Of a stretch of 64,000 nucleotides of DNA, positions 26,951-34,926 are shown piece by piece. The stretch covers positions 1-64,000 of the forward strand of contig JAUIDB010000021.1 of the NCBI GenBank assembly GCA_030429235.1. The letters are read 5' to 3'. A program made the position numbers and the translations under genes. Each line of letters opens with the position of its first letter. The first letter of the stretch is position 1. The notes under the pieces were generated by a model. The model saw nothing but the letters and a program-made list of their open reading frames with translations. It did not search any database and was not told the origin of the DNA. The DNA comes from Thermoanaerobaculia bacterium (GTDB taxonomy: Bacteria; Acidobacteriota; Thermoanaerobaculia; Multivoradales; JAIOJS01).

Positions 26951-27904
26951 TTAGATGCGCGTCGCGGCGTTTTCCTTCGCGAGACAGGGAGGGACCACTG
27001 CGGCCCGAGTGGCCACACGGCGACTCTGCGTGATCAGACCGACCGCCACCAGCACGATAGCCCCCGCGACCACCGTTCTGCCGGTGATCACTTCGCCCGC
27101 CAGCAGCCAACCGAGCAGCACCGCGATCACCGGATTGACGTAGGCGTAGGTCGAGACCAGCGTCGAGTCGGCGTTGCGCATCAGCCAGGAGTACGCCACG
27201 AATCCCACCAGCGAGCCGAAGAGGATCAGATACGCCAATCCCCAGGCCGAAGTGGCCGACACCACGGCCAAATCGAACCCCGTCAGTTCTCCCCTCACCA
27301 CGGCGGCCACCAACAGCCAGAACCCACCGGAGAGCATGTAGATCGCCGCTCCCATCAGGTCCGAAGCGGGTAAGTCGGCGTGGCGGGCGTACACGGTTCC
27401 GGCCGACCAGGAAGCCGCCGCGAGGAGCAGGAGGGTACCTCCCAGCAGATCCGCGGCACCCTCGCCCCCCACCGTCCCAGGATCGATCAGCAACGCGATC
27501 CCGACAAAGCCGAGCACCAATCCCACCCCGACGACCCAGGAAGGACGCCGACCCTGCGGACGGAGCCAATCGAAGAGAGCGACGAACAGGGGCACGGTCG
27601 CGACCAGAAGCGCGGCCAGTCCCGAAGCAATCCAGGTCTGGGCGATCACCACGCAGCCGTTGCCCCCCAACAGCAGCAGGGCTCCGACCAGGTTGGCGTT
27701 GCGGAACTGACGGAGGGTGGGAAGAGCATCTCCCCGCCACCGACGCCAGGACAGCAACAACCCGCCGGCCACGACGAAGCGCACCCCCGCCATGAGCAGG
27801 GGCGGCATGGTCTCGACCGCGAAGCGGATCGCCAGGTAGGTCGATCCCCAGACGACGTAGACCAGCCCGAGGGCGATCACCAAACGCCATTGGCTGCGCG
27901 CCAT
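26951..27904 (-). CDS. EamA (DMT superfamily) transporter
   Basis: A 317-residue membrane protein with ten hydrophobic segments arranged as two EamA repeats. The first repeat begins VVWGSTYLAIRFAVETMPPLLMAGVRF, here quoted only in part as VVWGSTYLAIRF, and the second begins near WSAGTVYARH. The ending SRRVATRA plus a basic tail is typical. The ATG at 27904 is chosen because it lies 1 bp after the stop of the Lrp-type regulator. Relatives export amino acids and other metabolites (RhtA/YddG-like). An adjacent Lrp/AsnC regulator supports an amino-acid or amino-acid-derivative exporter. The substrate is unknown. Confidence 0.9.
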   Translation of the reverse strand: MARSQWRLVIALGLVYVVWGSTYLAIRFAVETMPPLLMAGVRFVVAGGLLLSWRRWRGDALPTLRQFRNANLVGALLLLGGNGCVVIAQTWIASGLAALLVATVPLFVALFDWLRPQGRRPSWVVGVGLVLGFVGIALLIDPGTVGGEGAADLLGGTLLLLAAASWSAGTVYARHADLPASDLMGAAIYMLSGGFWLLVAAVVRGELTGFDLAVVSATSAWGLAYLILFGSLVGFVAYSWLMRNADSTLVSTYAYVNPVIAVLLGWLLAGEVITGRTVVAGAIVLVAVGLITQSRRVATRAAVVPPCLAKENAATRI

Positions 27905-27905
27905 G

Positions 27906-28379
27906 TCAGTCCTCCTCGCTCGCCTCGGTCGGGAGTCTGCCGCGCTCGACGACCGTGTCCAATACGATGGTGCTTCGGGTCCCCATGACCGAATCGATCT
28001 CTCCCAACTGCTCCCGAAGGAAACGCCCCAGCGCGGCCGGGCTGGCCGCCCGGACCTTGACCAGGAAACAGTCGTCACCGGCGATGTGGTGCACCTCCTG
28101 CACCTCTTCGAACTCGGACAATCGAGTCGCCAGTGTCAGATCGCCCGGACGCTCGTCACCCCGTACCGCCACGAAAGCGAGGAGCCCCATTCCCACCGCG
28201 GCGGGAGCCACCCGCGCCTCGTAGCCGAGCACGATACCGTCCCGCTCCAGGCGTCGGATTCGTTCGCTGACCGCCGACGGCGCCAGACCCACCGTACGAG
28301 CGATCTGCGAGTTGCTGGTTCTGGCGTTGTCCTGCAGGAGGGCCAGAATCTGACGGTCGGTTGCGTCGAGCTGCCTCAT
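27906..28379 (-). CDS. Lrp/AsnC family transcriptional regulator
   Basis: A 157-residue regulator. The ATG at 28379 gives the canonical start QLDATDRQILALLQ. An N-terminal winged helix-turn-helix (NSQIARTVGLAPSAVSERIRRLE) is quoted here as SQIARTVGLAPSAVSERI; it is followed by the RAM ligand-binding domain with VHHIAGDDCFLVKV. The family binds amino acids and controls their transport or metabolism. It is 1 bp from an EamA exporter gene, so it probably controls that exporter and itself. A promoter just upstream contains repeated ACAGTCAA elements. Confidence 0.95.
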   Translation of the reverse strand: MRQLDATDRQILALLQDNARTSNSQIARTVGLAPSAVSERIRRLERDGIVLGYEARVAPAAVGMGLLAFVAVRGDERPGDLTLATRLSEFEEVQEVHHIAGDDCFLVKVRAASPAALGRFLREQLGEIDSVMGTRSTIVLDTVVERGRLPTEASEED

Positions 28380-28386
28380 GAACCGG

Positions 28387-28462
28387 AGAATAACAGTCAA
28401 TCCGACTGCCGGTCAAGAAATCCAGAGTCAGATTTTCTGCTGACCGTCGAAAAGACAGTCAA
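28387..28462 (-). promoter_or_regulatory. lrp promoter TTGACC-N18-TATTCT with ACAGTCAA repeats
   Basis: On the minus strand the -35 TTGACC (28416-28411) and -10 TATTCT (28392-28387) are 18 bp apart. The -10 ends 7 nt before the lrp ATG, predicting a leaderless transcript. ACAGTCAA occurs at 28393-28400 and 28455-28462 on the plus strand, 62 bp apart (about six helical turns), with other GTCA/GTCAG partial copies between. This fits autoregulation by a looping Lrp-type protein, by inference. Confidence 0.5.
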
Positions 28463-28470
28463 ATCAGCAC

Positions 28471-29538
28471 CTAGTCGATAAGCGGTCCCCAGTGGCTCTC
28501 GAACTGGCTCCGGGCCGCCCCGACCAGTTCGTCGACCCAGCGTGCCGCCGTCGCTTCGACTTCGGCGGGGAACGACCCCGCCAGACCCCGCACCGTGGCC
28601 GTAACGCCCTCCGCCAGCCCCTGTAGATCGTAGCCACCTTCCAGGATGGCCGCGCACGGAACCTCGAGCGACCGTAGGCGCTGGGTCATCAGACCGAAAC
28701 CCACTCCAGTCAACGCCAGGCTCGCCAGGGGATCGCGGACGTGGGCGTCGTAGCCCGCCGAGATGATCACGAGGTCGGGATCCACGCGATGCAGCACCGG
28801 CACGACCACGCGGTCGAACAGCTCGATGACATCGGCATCGCGTGCGCCGGAGGGAAGCGGTAGATTCAGGTTCCAACCCTCGCCTTCTCCACTCCCCGTG
28901 TCGCCCAGAGCGCCAGTGCCGGGATACAAGGGATGCTGGTGCAACGAGAGAAAGAAGAGGTCGGGCTCCTCCCACAGCACGTGCTCGGTCCCGTTGCCGT
29001 GGTGTACGTCCCAGTCGACGACGGCGACCCGCTCGACGAGCCCTCGACGACGCATCTCCAGCGCCGCCAACGCCACGTTGGAAAACAGGCAAAAACCCAT
29101 GGCCCGGGAGCGCTCCGCATGATGACCCGGCGGGCGCACGGCCGCAAATCCGACTTCTGGACTACCCCTCTCCAACACCGCCGCACAGAGGTCGATCGAC
29201 GCGCCGACCGCGAGGCGAGCCACTTCTTCACTCGTGTCGCAGGTGTAGGTGTCTTCGTCGAGGAAGGCGTTGGCTGCCACCGCAGCCGTCACTCGCTCGA
29301 GATGCTCCTCGGTGTGACCGAGGAGAAGCTCCTCGTCCGTGGCGACGTGACTGGCCAGCCGCCGGTACTCGACGAGATCACCGGCCGCTGACAAACCTCG
29401 CTGCACGGCCGGGTACCGGCCAGGGCGTTCGGCGTGCTCGCCGGGCGGGGCGTGCGCGAGAAACCGGTCCTCTTCGACCAGCCAAACCTCCCGCTTCGTG
29501 CCCGGTTCGATTCTCACCCCGTCCGCTGTCCCGGCCAT
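28471..29538 (-). CDS. Histone deacetylase-like amidohydrolase
   Basis: A 355-residue protein of the class II HDAC/acetoin-utilisation (AcuC)/acetylpolyamine amidohydrolase superfamily, with zinc-dependent deacetylation chemistry. The motifs are RPPGHHAE (active-site His pair), VDWDVHHGNGT (zinc Asp and His), SLHQHPLYPGTG, and SAGYDAHVRDPL (zinc Asp). All zinc ligands appear intact. Substrates in bacteria include acetylpolyamines and acetylated proteins. The presence of speA and an H1-like protein elsewhere in the window makes either possible. The ATG at 29538 has GGAGGGA upstream. The lrp gene follows after 91 bp. Confidence 0.93.
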   Translation of the reverse strand: MAGTADGVRIEPGTKREVWLVEEDRFLAHAPPGEHAERPGRYPAVQRGLSAAGDLVEYRRLASHVATDEELLLGHTEEHLERVTAAVAANAFLDEDTYTCDTSEEVARLAVGASIDLCAAVLERGSPEVGFAAVRPPGHHAERSRAMGFCLFSNVALAALEMRRRGLVERVAVVDWDVHHGNGTEHVLWEEPDLFFLSLHQHPLYPGTGALGDTGSGEGEGWNLNLPLPSGARDADVIELFDRVVVPVLHRVDPDLVIISAGYDAHVRDPLASLALTGVGFGLMTQRLRSLEVPCAAILEGGYDLQGLAEGVTATVRGLAGSFPAEVEATAARWVDELVGAARSQFESHWGPLID

Positions 29539-29611
29539 GGCTCGTCCCTCCGGGCGCCAGACTATCCCAAAGGAAGCGACCGCGACACCTCAGCCAAGGC
29601 TCCGGCGCGAG

Positions 29612-30547
29612 CTAGGCCGCCTGGTCGTGAGGGGAACCGGACGCTTTGCGGCCGAGCAGAGCGTGGTCGGCGCGCTTGAGAGGATCCCGCAGCCCCGAGT
29701 GTTCGTCGACGCTCTCGTGGTCCTCGAGAACCTTGCGCGGCGGCTCCTTGAGATCCCAGACCACCCCAAACCAGGAGAGCGCCTTCAGCACGTAGTAGGT
29801 GGGATCGATCTCGTACCAATAGAACCCCTGGCGGGTAGAGGCCTTGAAGTAGTGGTGGTTGTTGTGCCAGCCCTCGCCCATGGTCAGCAGTGCCAGGATC
29901 AAGCTGTTGCGGCTGTCATCTTTGGTCATGTAGCGCCGACGTCCGAACATGTGGGTGAAGCTATTGATCGCAAAGGTGGCGTGCCAGGTCAGGACCAGGC
30001 TGACGAAGATCCCCCAGACCAGAGCTGGAAGTCCCCCGAGGAAGAACACCGCGGCCCCGAAGACCACACCGGGAACCCAGTGGTGCCGGTCGAGCCAGCG
30101 CAACTCAGGGTACTTGGTGAAGTCGGCGATCTTGTCGTACTCCGCCTCCCGGTAGTCGCTCACCAGAACCCAGCCGACGTGAGCCCAGAGAAACCCTTCC
30201 AGCCCGGGCGAGTGGAGATCGCCATGCCGATCGCTGTGCCGATGGTGGTGTCGGTGGTGCGCCCCCCACCAGAGCGGACCCTTCTGGTGCGCCAGGAGTC
30301 CGAGGATCGCGAGAACCGACTGAAAGAATCGGCTCGTCTTGTAGGAACGGTGCGAGAAGTATCGATGATACCCGCCGGTGATCCCGAACATTCGCAGCGC
30401 GTAGAAGGCGAGGCAAAGCCCGACCATTCCCCACGAGAAGGGAACGACAAAGACCAGGAGCGCCAGCGCATGGACCGCGAAAAACGCGATCGTCGACCCG
30501 CTCCACTGAATCACAATCTTCCTCGGCTCGCCCATCGGTTCGATCAT
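29612..30547 (-). CDS. Fatty acid desaturase (acyl-CoA delta-9 type)
   Basis: A 311-residue membrane di-iron desaturase. The three histidine boxes are HRYFSH, HHRHHH and HNNHH, in the spacing of acyl-CoA/acyl-lipid delta-9 desaturases, between four hydrophobic segments. It introduces a cis double bond into saturated acyl chains with O2, adjusting membrane fluidity, which implies an aerobic lifestyle. The ATG at 30547 is preferred over one at 30622 because AAGGAG sits about 10 nt upstream. It is divergent from the two-component operon, and the shared 130-bp region holds the tandem 11-bp repeats, so both may respond to the same regulator. Confidence 0.94.
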   Translation of the reverse strand: MIEPMGEPRKIVIQWSGSTIAFFAVHALALLVFVVPFSWGMVGLCLAFYALRMFGITGGYHRYFSHRSYKTSRFFQSVLAILGLLAHQKGPLWWGAHHRHHHRHSDRHGDLHSPGLEGFLWAHVGWVLVSDYREAEYDKIADFTKYPELRWLDRHHWVPGVVFGAAVFFLGGLPALVWGIFVSLVLTWHATFAINSFTHMFGRRRYMTKDDSRNSLILALLTMGEGWHNNHHYFKASTRQGFYWYEIDPTYYVLKALSWFGVVWDLKEPPRKVLEDHESVDEHSGLRDPLKRADHALLGRKASGSPHDQAA

Positions 30548-30600
30548 TCGTCCGGTCTCCTTTCCGTCGCCAGCATTATGAAAGTGCCCACGACGCAACG

Positions 30601-30644
30601 GGGTCAGACGTGGGTCAGACATCTGTCAAGCCACTGTCAAAGGG
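30601..30644 (+). promoter_or_regulatory. Four tandem 11-bp Pho-box-like half-sites
   Basis: Four consecutive 11-bp units are gggTCAgacgt (30601), gggTCAgacat (30612), ctgTCAagcca (30623) and ctgTCAaaggg (30634). Units 3 and 4 form CTGTCAA-N4-CTGTCAA, the 7-bp direct repeat and 4-bp spacer layout of a PhoB box. The array ends 1 bp before a TTGACC -35, where an OmpR/PhoB regulator would activate. The response regulator encoded just downstream is the obvious candidate ligand. Confidence 0.68.
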
Positions 30645-30645
30645 T

Positions 30646-30674
30646 TTGACCCCTTCTGACGAAGCTGCTCTACT
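30646..30674 (+). promoter_or_regulatory. Promoter TTGACC-N17-TCTACT for the two-component operon
   Basis: TTGACC (30646-30651) and TCTACT (30669-30674) are 17 bp apart, and the -10 ends 6 nt before the GTG at 30681. The predicted mRNA therefore begins at the start codon. No Shine-Dalgarno sequence is visible. Confidence 0.5.
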
Positions 30675-30680
30675 GCGCGC

Positions 30681-31628
30681 GTGGAGAAGAAGCGTTCCTC
30701 GGCTCTGCTGATCACCACCTACGTCCTTTCGGTGGTCGCGACAGTGGCCATCCTGGTCCTGTGGGTCCTCTACGTCGTCCAGTCAGTCAGTCAGATCCGA
30801 GAGGTCGCCGGACGGGTCGGCCTGTCGAACTCGAATACGCATTGGGTGATCCTCGGCGTGGGCTCAGCCCTTCTCTGCCTGGTAATCGGTGGCCTGTCGT
30901 ATCAGCTGGCCCAGGCCATCGCCGCCAACCGCTACGCCAGGAAGCAGGAGGAGTTCCTGTCCAACATCACCCACGAGATGAAGTCGCCCCTGGCGGCGAT
31001 CAAGCTGCACGCCCAGACGCTCGAAGAACGAAGCCTCGAAGCCGAGATCCACGACCGATCCGTAGCCTTCATCCTGGAGCAAGCGGAGCGGCTGGGGCAC
31101 TTGATCGACGATGTGCTGGAAAGCAGCCGGCTACTGGCCCGCAAGAGCGCTCTACCGCTCGAACCGATCGAACTGGCTCCCTTCTTCGCCGACTACCTCC
31201 CCCCTATGATCGAGCGCTCACGGGTCCGCTACGAGGTCCGGCTCGTGCCTCAGATCACGACCTCCGCTACCATCATGGGCTCCCGCCATGCCCTCGAGCG
31301 CATCATGAACAACCTCCTGGAGAACGCCCAACGATTCTCGCACCGCGACAGCGAGGTGCGCGTCAAGGTCTCGGATCGCAGCCGCTCGATCCGCATCGCC
31401 ATCGAAGACGATGGCATCGGCATCCCCAAGTCTGAGCTGGCTCGAGTCTTCGACCGCTTCTACCAACTGGGACGAGAGATCGATGGCCGACGCCGCGGCT
31501 CTGGCCTCGGCCTCTCGATCGTATCGGGACTGGTTCGCGAGATGGGAGGCACCGTCCGCGCCTTCTCTCACGAAGGACGTCCCGGAACCCGCTTCGTCGT
31601 CGAACTGCCGGTCCTGGGGGCGTCGTGA
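30681..31628 (+). CDS. Sensor histidine kinase, PhoR/CreC-like
   Basis: A 315-residue membrane kinase beginning with GTG. Two helices (about 9-33 and 55-75) bracket a very short loop of some 20 residues, so it has no real periplasmic sensor and no PAS domain. The dimerisation/phosphoacceptor helix has ITHEMKSPLAAIKLH with H98. The ATPase domain has N box NNLLENAQRFS, G1 EDDGIGIP, F box FDRFYQ and G2 GSGLGLSIV. It may sense through the membrane or through a partner protein, as PhoR-type kinases do. Its stop overlaps the response-regulator start by 4 bp. Confidence 0.93.
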   Translation: MEKKRSSALLITTYVLSVVATVAILVLWVLYVVQSVSQIREVAGRVGLSNSNTHWVILGVGSALLCLVIGGLSYQLAQAIAANRYARKQEEFLSNITHEMKSPLAAIKLHAQTLEERSLEAEIHDRSVAFILEQAERLGHLIDDVLESSRLLARKSALPLEPIELAPFFADYLPPMIERSRVRYEVRLVPQITTSATIMGSRHALERIMNNLLENAQRFSHRDSEVRVKVSDRSRSIRIAIEDDGIGIPKSELARVFDRFYQLGREIDGRRRGSGLGLSIVSGLVREMGGTVRAFSHEGRPGTRFVVELPVLGAS

Positions 31629-32344
31629 AGCCACGGCCACGCATCCTGGTCGTCGAAGACGAAGACGCGATCGCTCAAGGCCTGGTACTGAACCTGCAGC
31701 GCAAGGAGTACGACGTCGACCTGGCCACCGACGGAGCACAGGCTCTGACGCGCGCCGAAGAGGAGAACTACGATCTGATCCTCCTCGACGTTCGACTGCC
31801 CGAGGTCGATGGCTTCGAGGTCTGCCGCCGCCTCCGGGAACGCAACGACTTCACGCCGGTCGTCATGCTCACGGCTCGGTCGCAACCCGACGACATCGTC
31901 TTCGGGCTCAAGGTTGGCGCCGACGACTACCTGAACAAACCCTTCGACCTGGCGGAGCTGCTCGCCCGCATCGAGGTTCGGTTGCGTCGGCAGACCTGGG
32001 GCAGTGCCACCGACGACGACTCGCGCGACACTCCCAAGCTTCCCACGCGGGTCGAATTCGGCGACTACTGGATCGACTTCTCCACCTTCCAGGCCAAAAC
32101 TCGCTCCGGCGTCGTCGAGCTGTCGCACAAGGAACTCTCGGTCATGCGGGTCTTTCTCTCACGTCCCAATCAGGTCGTCACTCGGCGTGAGCTTCTCACC
32201 GAAGTCTGGGAGCTGCCCAATCATCCGAACACTCGGGTCGTCGACAACGTCATCGTCGCCCTGCGCAAGTCGTTCGAAGAGAACTCCTGGCGGCCTCAGC
32301 ACATCCACAGCGTTCGAGGCGTGGGGTACCGGTTCACCCCGTGA
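31625..32344 (+). CDS. OmpR/PhoB-family response regulator
   Basis: A 239-residue regulator. The receiver has the acidic pair ED at 11-12, phosphoacceptor D55 in LILLDVRLPE, and the conserved Lys in LNKPFD. The C-terminal winged-helix domain (about 135-239) has the OmpR-type ending HIHSVRGVGYRF. GTG at 31625 overlaps the kinase stop (GTGA), so the two are coupled. The 11-bp spaced direct repeats upstream of the operon are a natural binding site for this subfamily, which suggests autoregulation. Its own stop overlaps the hrpB start, giving a three-gene operon. Confidence 0.94.
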   Translation: MKPRPRILVVEDEDAIAQGLVLNLQRKEYDVDLATDGAQALTRAEEENYDLILLDVRLPEVDGFEVCRRLRERNDFTPVVMLTARSQPDDIVFGLKVGADDYLNKPFDLAELLARIEVRLRRQTWGSATDDDSRDTPKLPTRVEFGDYWIDFSTFQAKTRSGVVELSHKELSVMRVFLSRPNQVVTRRELLTEVWELPNHPNTRVVDNVIVALRKSFEENSWRPQHIHSVRGVGYRFTP

Positions 32345-34887
32345 GGCCTCCCGCGCTCACCGCGCCAGGCAGTACTTCCCTTCCCATCGATGAGCTGCTG
32401 CCCGACGTCGTAGAGTCCCTCCGAAACCAGCCGACCCTCGTACTCCAGGCTCCACCCGGGGCCGGCAAGACGACCCGAGTTCCCCCGGCCCTGCTGGCTT
32501 CCGGCTCGTTTCCCGGGAGGATTCTGATGCTGGAGCCCCGACGGGTCGCGGCGCGGGCTGCGGCACGTCGGATCGCCGCCGAGTGGCAATGGAAGGTTGG
32601 CCAGGAGGTCGGCTACCGCATGCGGTTCGACCGGCGCGAGTCCGCCGACACCAAGATCCTGGTGATGACGGAGGGAACGCTGCTCGCCTGGCTCCAGGCC
32701 GACCCGTTTCTGGAGGGTGTCGGCGCTGTTCTCTTCGACGAGATCCACGAACGCTCTCTCGAAGCCGACCTCGGCCTGGCCCTCTGTCGCAGGATCCAGG
32801 ACGACGCCCGACCGGATCTCCGGTTGGTGGCGATGTCGGCCACCCTCTCGACGGCCGTTCTCGGACGCGCCCTGGGCCACTGCCCTACGCTCGAGAGCAC
32901 GGGGCGCTGCTTCCCAGTCACCGTGGAGTACTCGCCGAGAGGCCGACCGGACGCGGGTAGATCCTCCCTGGCCAGCGAGGTTGCGCGTGGGGTGCGCAGG
33001 GCCCTGGCGGCCTCGGCTGCACGCTCTCCCGGCCACGTTCTGGTCTTCCTGCCAGGGGTCGGCGAGATCCACCGGGCCGCCGACGCTCTGGCACCGTTGG
33101 CCTCGGAGACCGGAGTAGAGATCCAGCCACTGTACGGCGGCCTCGACGCGCGGGCCCAGGACGCCGTGCTGCGCCCGACGACCCGACGCAAAGTCGTCCT
33201 GGCCACCAACGTGGCCGAGACTTCGGTCACGATCCCGGGCGTGGCCGCGGTAGTCGATACAGGCCTGGCCCGAGTCCTCCGCTTCGATCCGGGGCGAGGC
33301 CTCGACCGGTTGGAACTGCAGCCGATCGCACGCGATGCCGCGGACCAACGCACCGGGCGCGCCGGACGAGACGCGCCAGGCTACTGCCTCCGACTGTGGA
33401 CCGAAGCCGAGCAATCCGGCCGCCTCGACGAGCTGCCGCCTGCGATCCAACGGGTCGATCTCTCCGGCGCCGTCTTGCAACTCCTCGCCTGGGGCGAGAC
33501 CGACCCCACCACCTTCCCCTGGATCGAATCTCCACCCGCCGGTTCCCTGGCGCAGGCTCTCGAACTCCTCACCCTGCTCGGCGCCCGCGACGCACGGGGG
33601 CTGACGTCCCGGGGGCGTCGCATGGCGGCGATGCCACTACCCCCCCGGCTCGCCGTCCTGGTCCTCGAAGGCGCCGACCGTGGCGTGGCCGACGCCGCCT
33701 GCCTGACCGCCGCCCTGCTGGCAGAACGCGACCCCTTTCCTCGCCGCGATCGCGACGCACCTCCACCGGCGCCAGGCGATTCGGACCTCGAGCCGCGACT
33801 CGAAGCGCTCGACAGACTCCAACGCCAGAAGGTCGCGTCAACGACCCCCTACGGCCGGCTGCAATCGGGTCCAGCCCGCCAAGTCCTTCGCGTGGCCCAG
33901 AGTCTACGGCGGCACCTCGGCGGCGGGACGAAGTCCTCGGACGACCCGGAAGAATCCCTGGCCCGAGCCCTCTTGACGGCCTTTCCGGACCGGGTGGCCA
34001 AGCGGCGGCACCAGAGCGACCGTGCCCTCATGGTGGGCGGTCAGGGACTCCGTCTCGGCTCGAGGACTGCCGTTCGCAACCACGAGATTCTCCTCGCCCT
34101 GGCGGTGCGTGCCGGTCGTCGCGGCCACCGTTCCGAAGCCACCGTCGAACTGGCGATCGCCCTCGACCCGGCCTGGCTGAACACCACCCGATCCGAAGAA
34201 GCCGAAGTCGACGATTCGGGTCGAGTGCGGAGCATTCGTCGGCTGCGCTACCGTGATCTGGTCCTCGAGGAAGCGGAGGTCCCGCTGACCGACTCTGGCA
34301 CGGCCGAGGCTGCTCTTCTCGCGCACGTCCACGAGCGACCCGAGAGCTTCCTCGCTCTCACCGATCCGGCGGTGGCCGCTTTCTTGGCTCGCTTGCACTC
34401 CCTCGCCGGCTGGCGGCCAGAGCTCGATCTGCCGCTCGTCGATGCGACCTTCCTGCGGAGAGTGCTCCCGAGTCTCGTTCTCGGCTGCCGCTCGCTCTCC
34501 GATCTCGAACGAGCGCCGCTGCTCGAAGTCCTCCGCGGTTCGCTCCTACCAACTCAACTCCAAGCCCTGAAGAACGACGCTCCCACGCATGTGGTTCTGC
34601 CCTCAGGGCGACGGCAACGGCTCGAATACCAACCGGGACAACCCCCGGTCCTCGCCGCTCGGATCCAACAGCTCTTCGGACTGCGGGAAACCCCGACCGT
34701 CGCCGGGGGCCGCGTGCGCGTCCTCGTCCACCTGCTGGCCCCGAACGGACGGCCGCAGCAGATCACCGAGGATCTCGGCAACTTCTGGCGTACGACCTAC
34801 GCCGAGGTCCGCAAGGAACTCCGCGGTCGCTATCCGAAACACGCCTGGCCTGAGGACCCGACGGCGGCCTTCGACTCGCAAAGCTAG
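32341..34887 (+). CDS. hrpB: ATP-dependent helicase HrpB
   Basis: An 848-residue DEAH/RHA-type helicase with HrpB length and layout. Motif I is APPGAGKTT, motif II DEIHER, motif III SATL, motif V TNVAETSVTIPGV and motif VI QRTGRAGR. The C-terminal third has the HrpB-specific LGCRSLSDLERAP-type region and the ending VRKELRGRYPKHAWPEDP. It is an RNA/DNA-stimulated ATPase of poorly defined role in bacteria. GTG at 32341 overlaps the response-regulator stop by 4 bp. It converges on creD with no obvious terminator. Confidence 0.95.
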   Translation: MRPPALTAPGSTSLPIDELLPDVVESLRNQPTLVLQAPPGAGKTTRVPPALLASGSFPGRILMLEPRRVAARAAARRIAAEWQWKVGQEVGYRMRFDRRESADTKILVMTEGTLLAWLQADPFLEGVGAVLFDEIHERSLEADLGLALCRRIQDDARPDLRLVAMSATLSTAVLGRALGHCPTLESTGRCFPVTVEYSPRGRPDAGRSSLASEVARGVRRALAASAARSPGHVLVFLPGVGEIHRAADALAPLASETGVEIQPLYGGLDARAQDAVLRPTTRRKVVLATNVAETSVTIPGVAAVVDTGLARVLRFDPGRGLDRLELQPIARDAADQRTGRAGRDAPGYCLRLWTEAEQSGRLDELPPAIQRVDLSGAVLQLLAWGETDPTTFPWIESPPAGSLAQALELLTLLGARDARGLTSRGRRMAAMPLPPRLAVLVLEGADRGVADAACLTAALLAERDPFPRRDRDAPPPAPGDSDLEPRLEALDRLQRQKVASTTPYGRLQSGPARQVLRVAQSLRRHLGGGTKSSDDPEESLARALLTAFPDRVAKRRHQSDRALMVGGQGLRLGSRTAVRNHEILLALAVRAGRRGHRSEATVELAIALDPAWLNTTRSEEAEVDDSGRVRSIRRLRYRDLVLEEAEVPLTDSGTAEAALLAHVHERPESFLALTDPAVAAFLARLHSLAGWRPELDLPLVDATFLRRVLPSLVLGCRSLSDLERAPLLEVLRGSLLPTQLQALKNDAPTHVVLPSGRRQRLEYQPGQPPVLAARIQQLFGLRETPTVAGGRVRVLVHLLAPNGRPQQITEDLGNFWRTTYAEVRKELRGRYPKHAWPEDPTAAFDSQS

Positions 34888-34926
34888 CCAGGACGCCGTC
34901 GGGGACTCCTCGCTCGACGCCAACCG

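Noticed and set aside
29495-29520. GGTTCGATTC, resembling a tRNA T-loop
   Set aside because: It falls inside the HDAC-like coding region and no acceptor, D or anticodon stems surround it.
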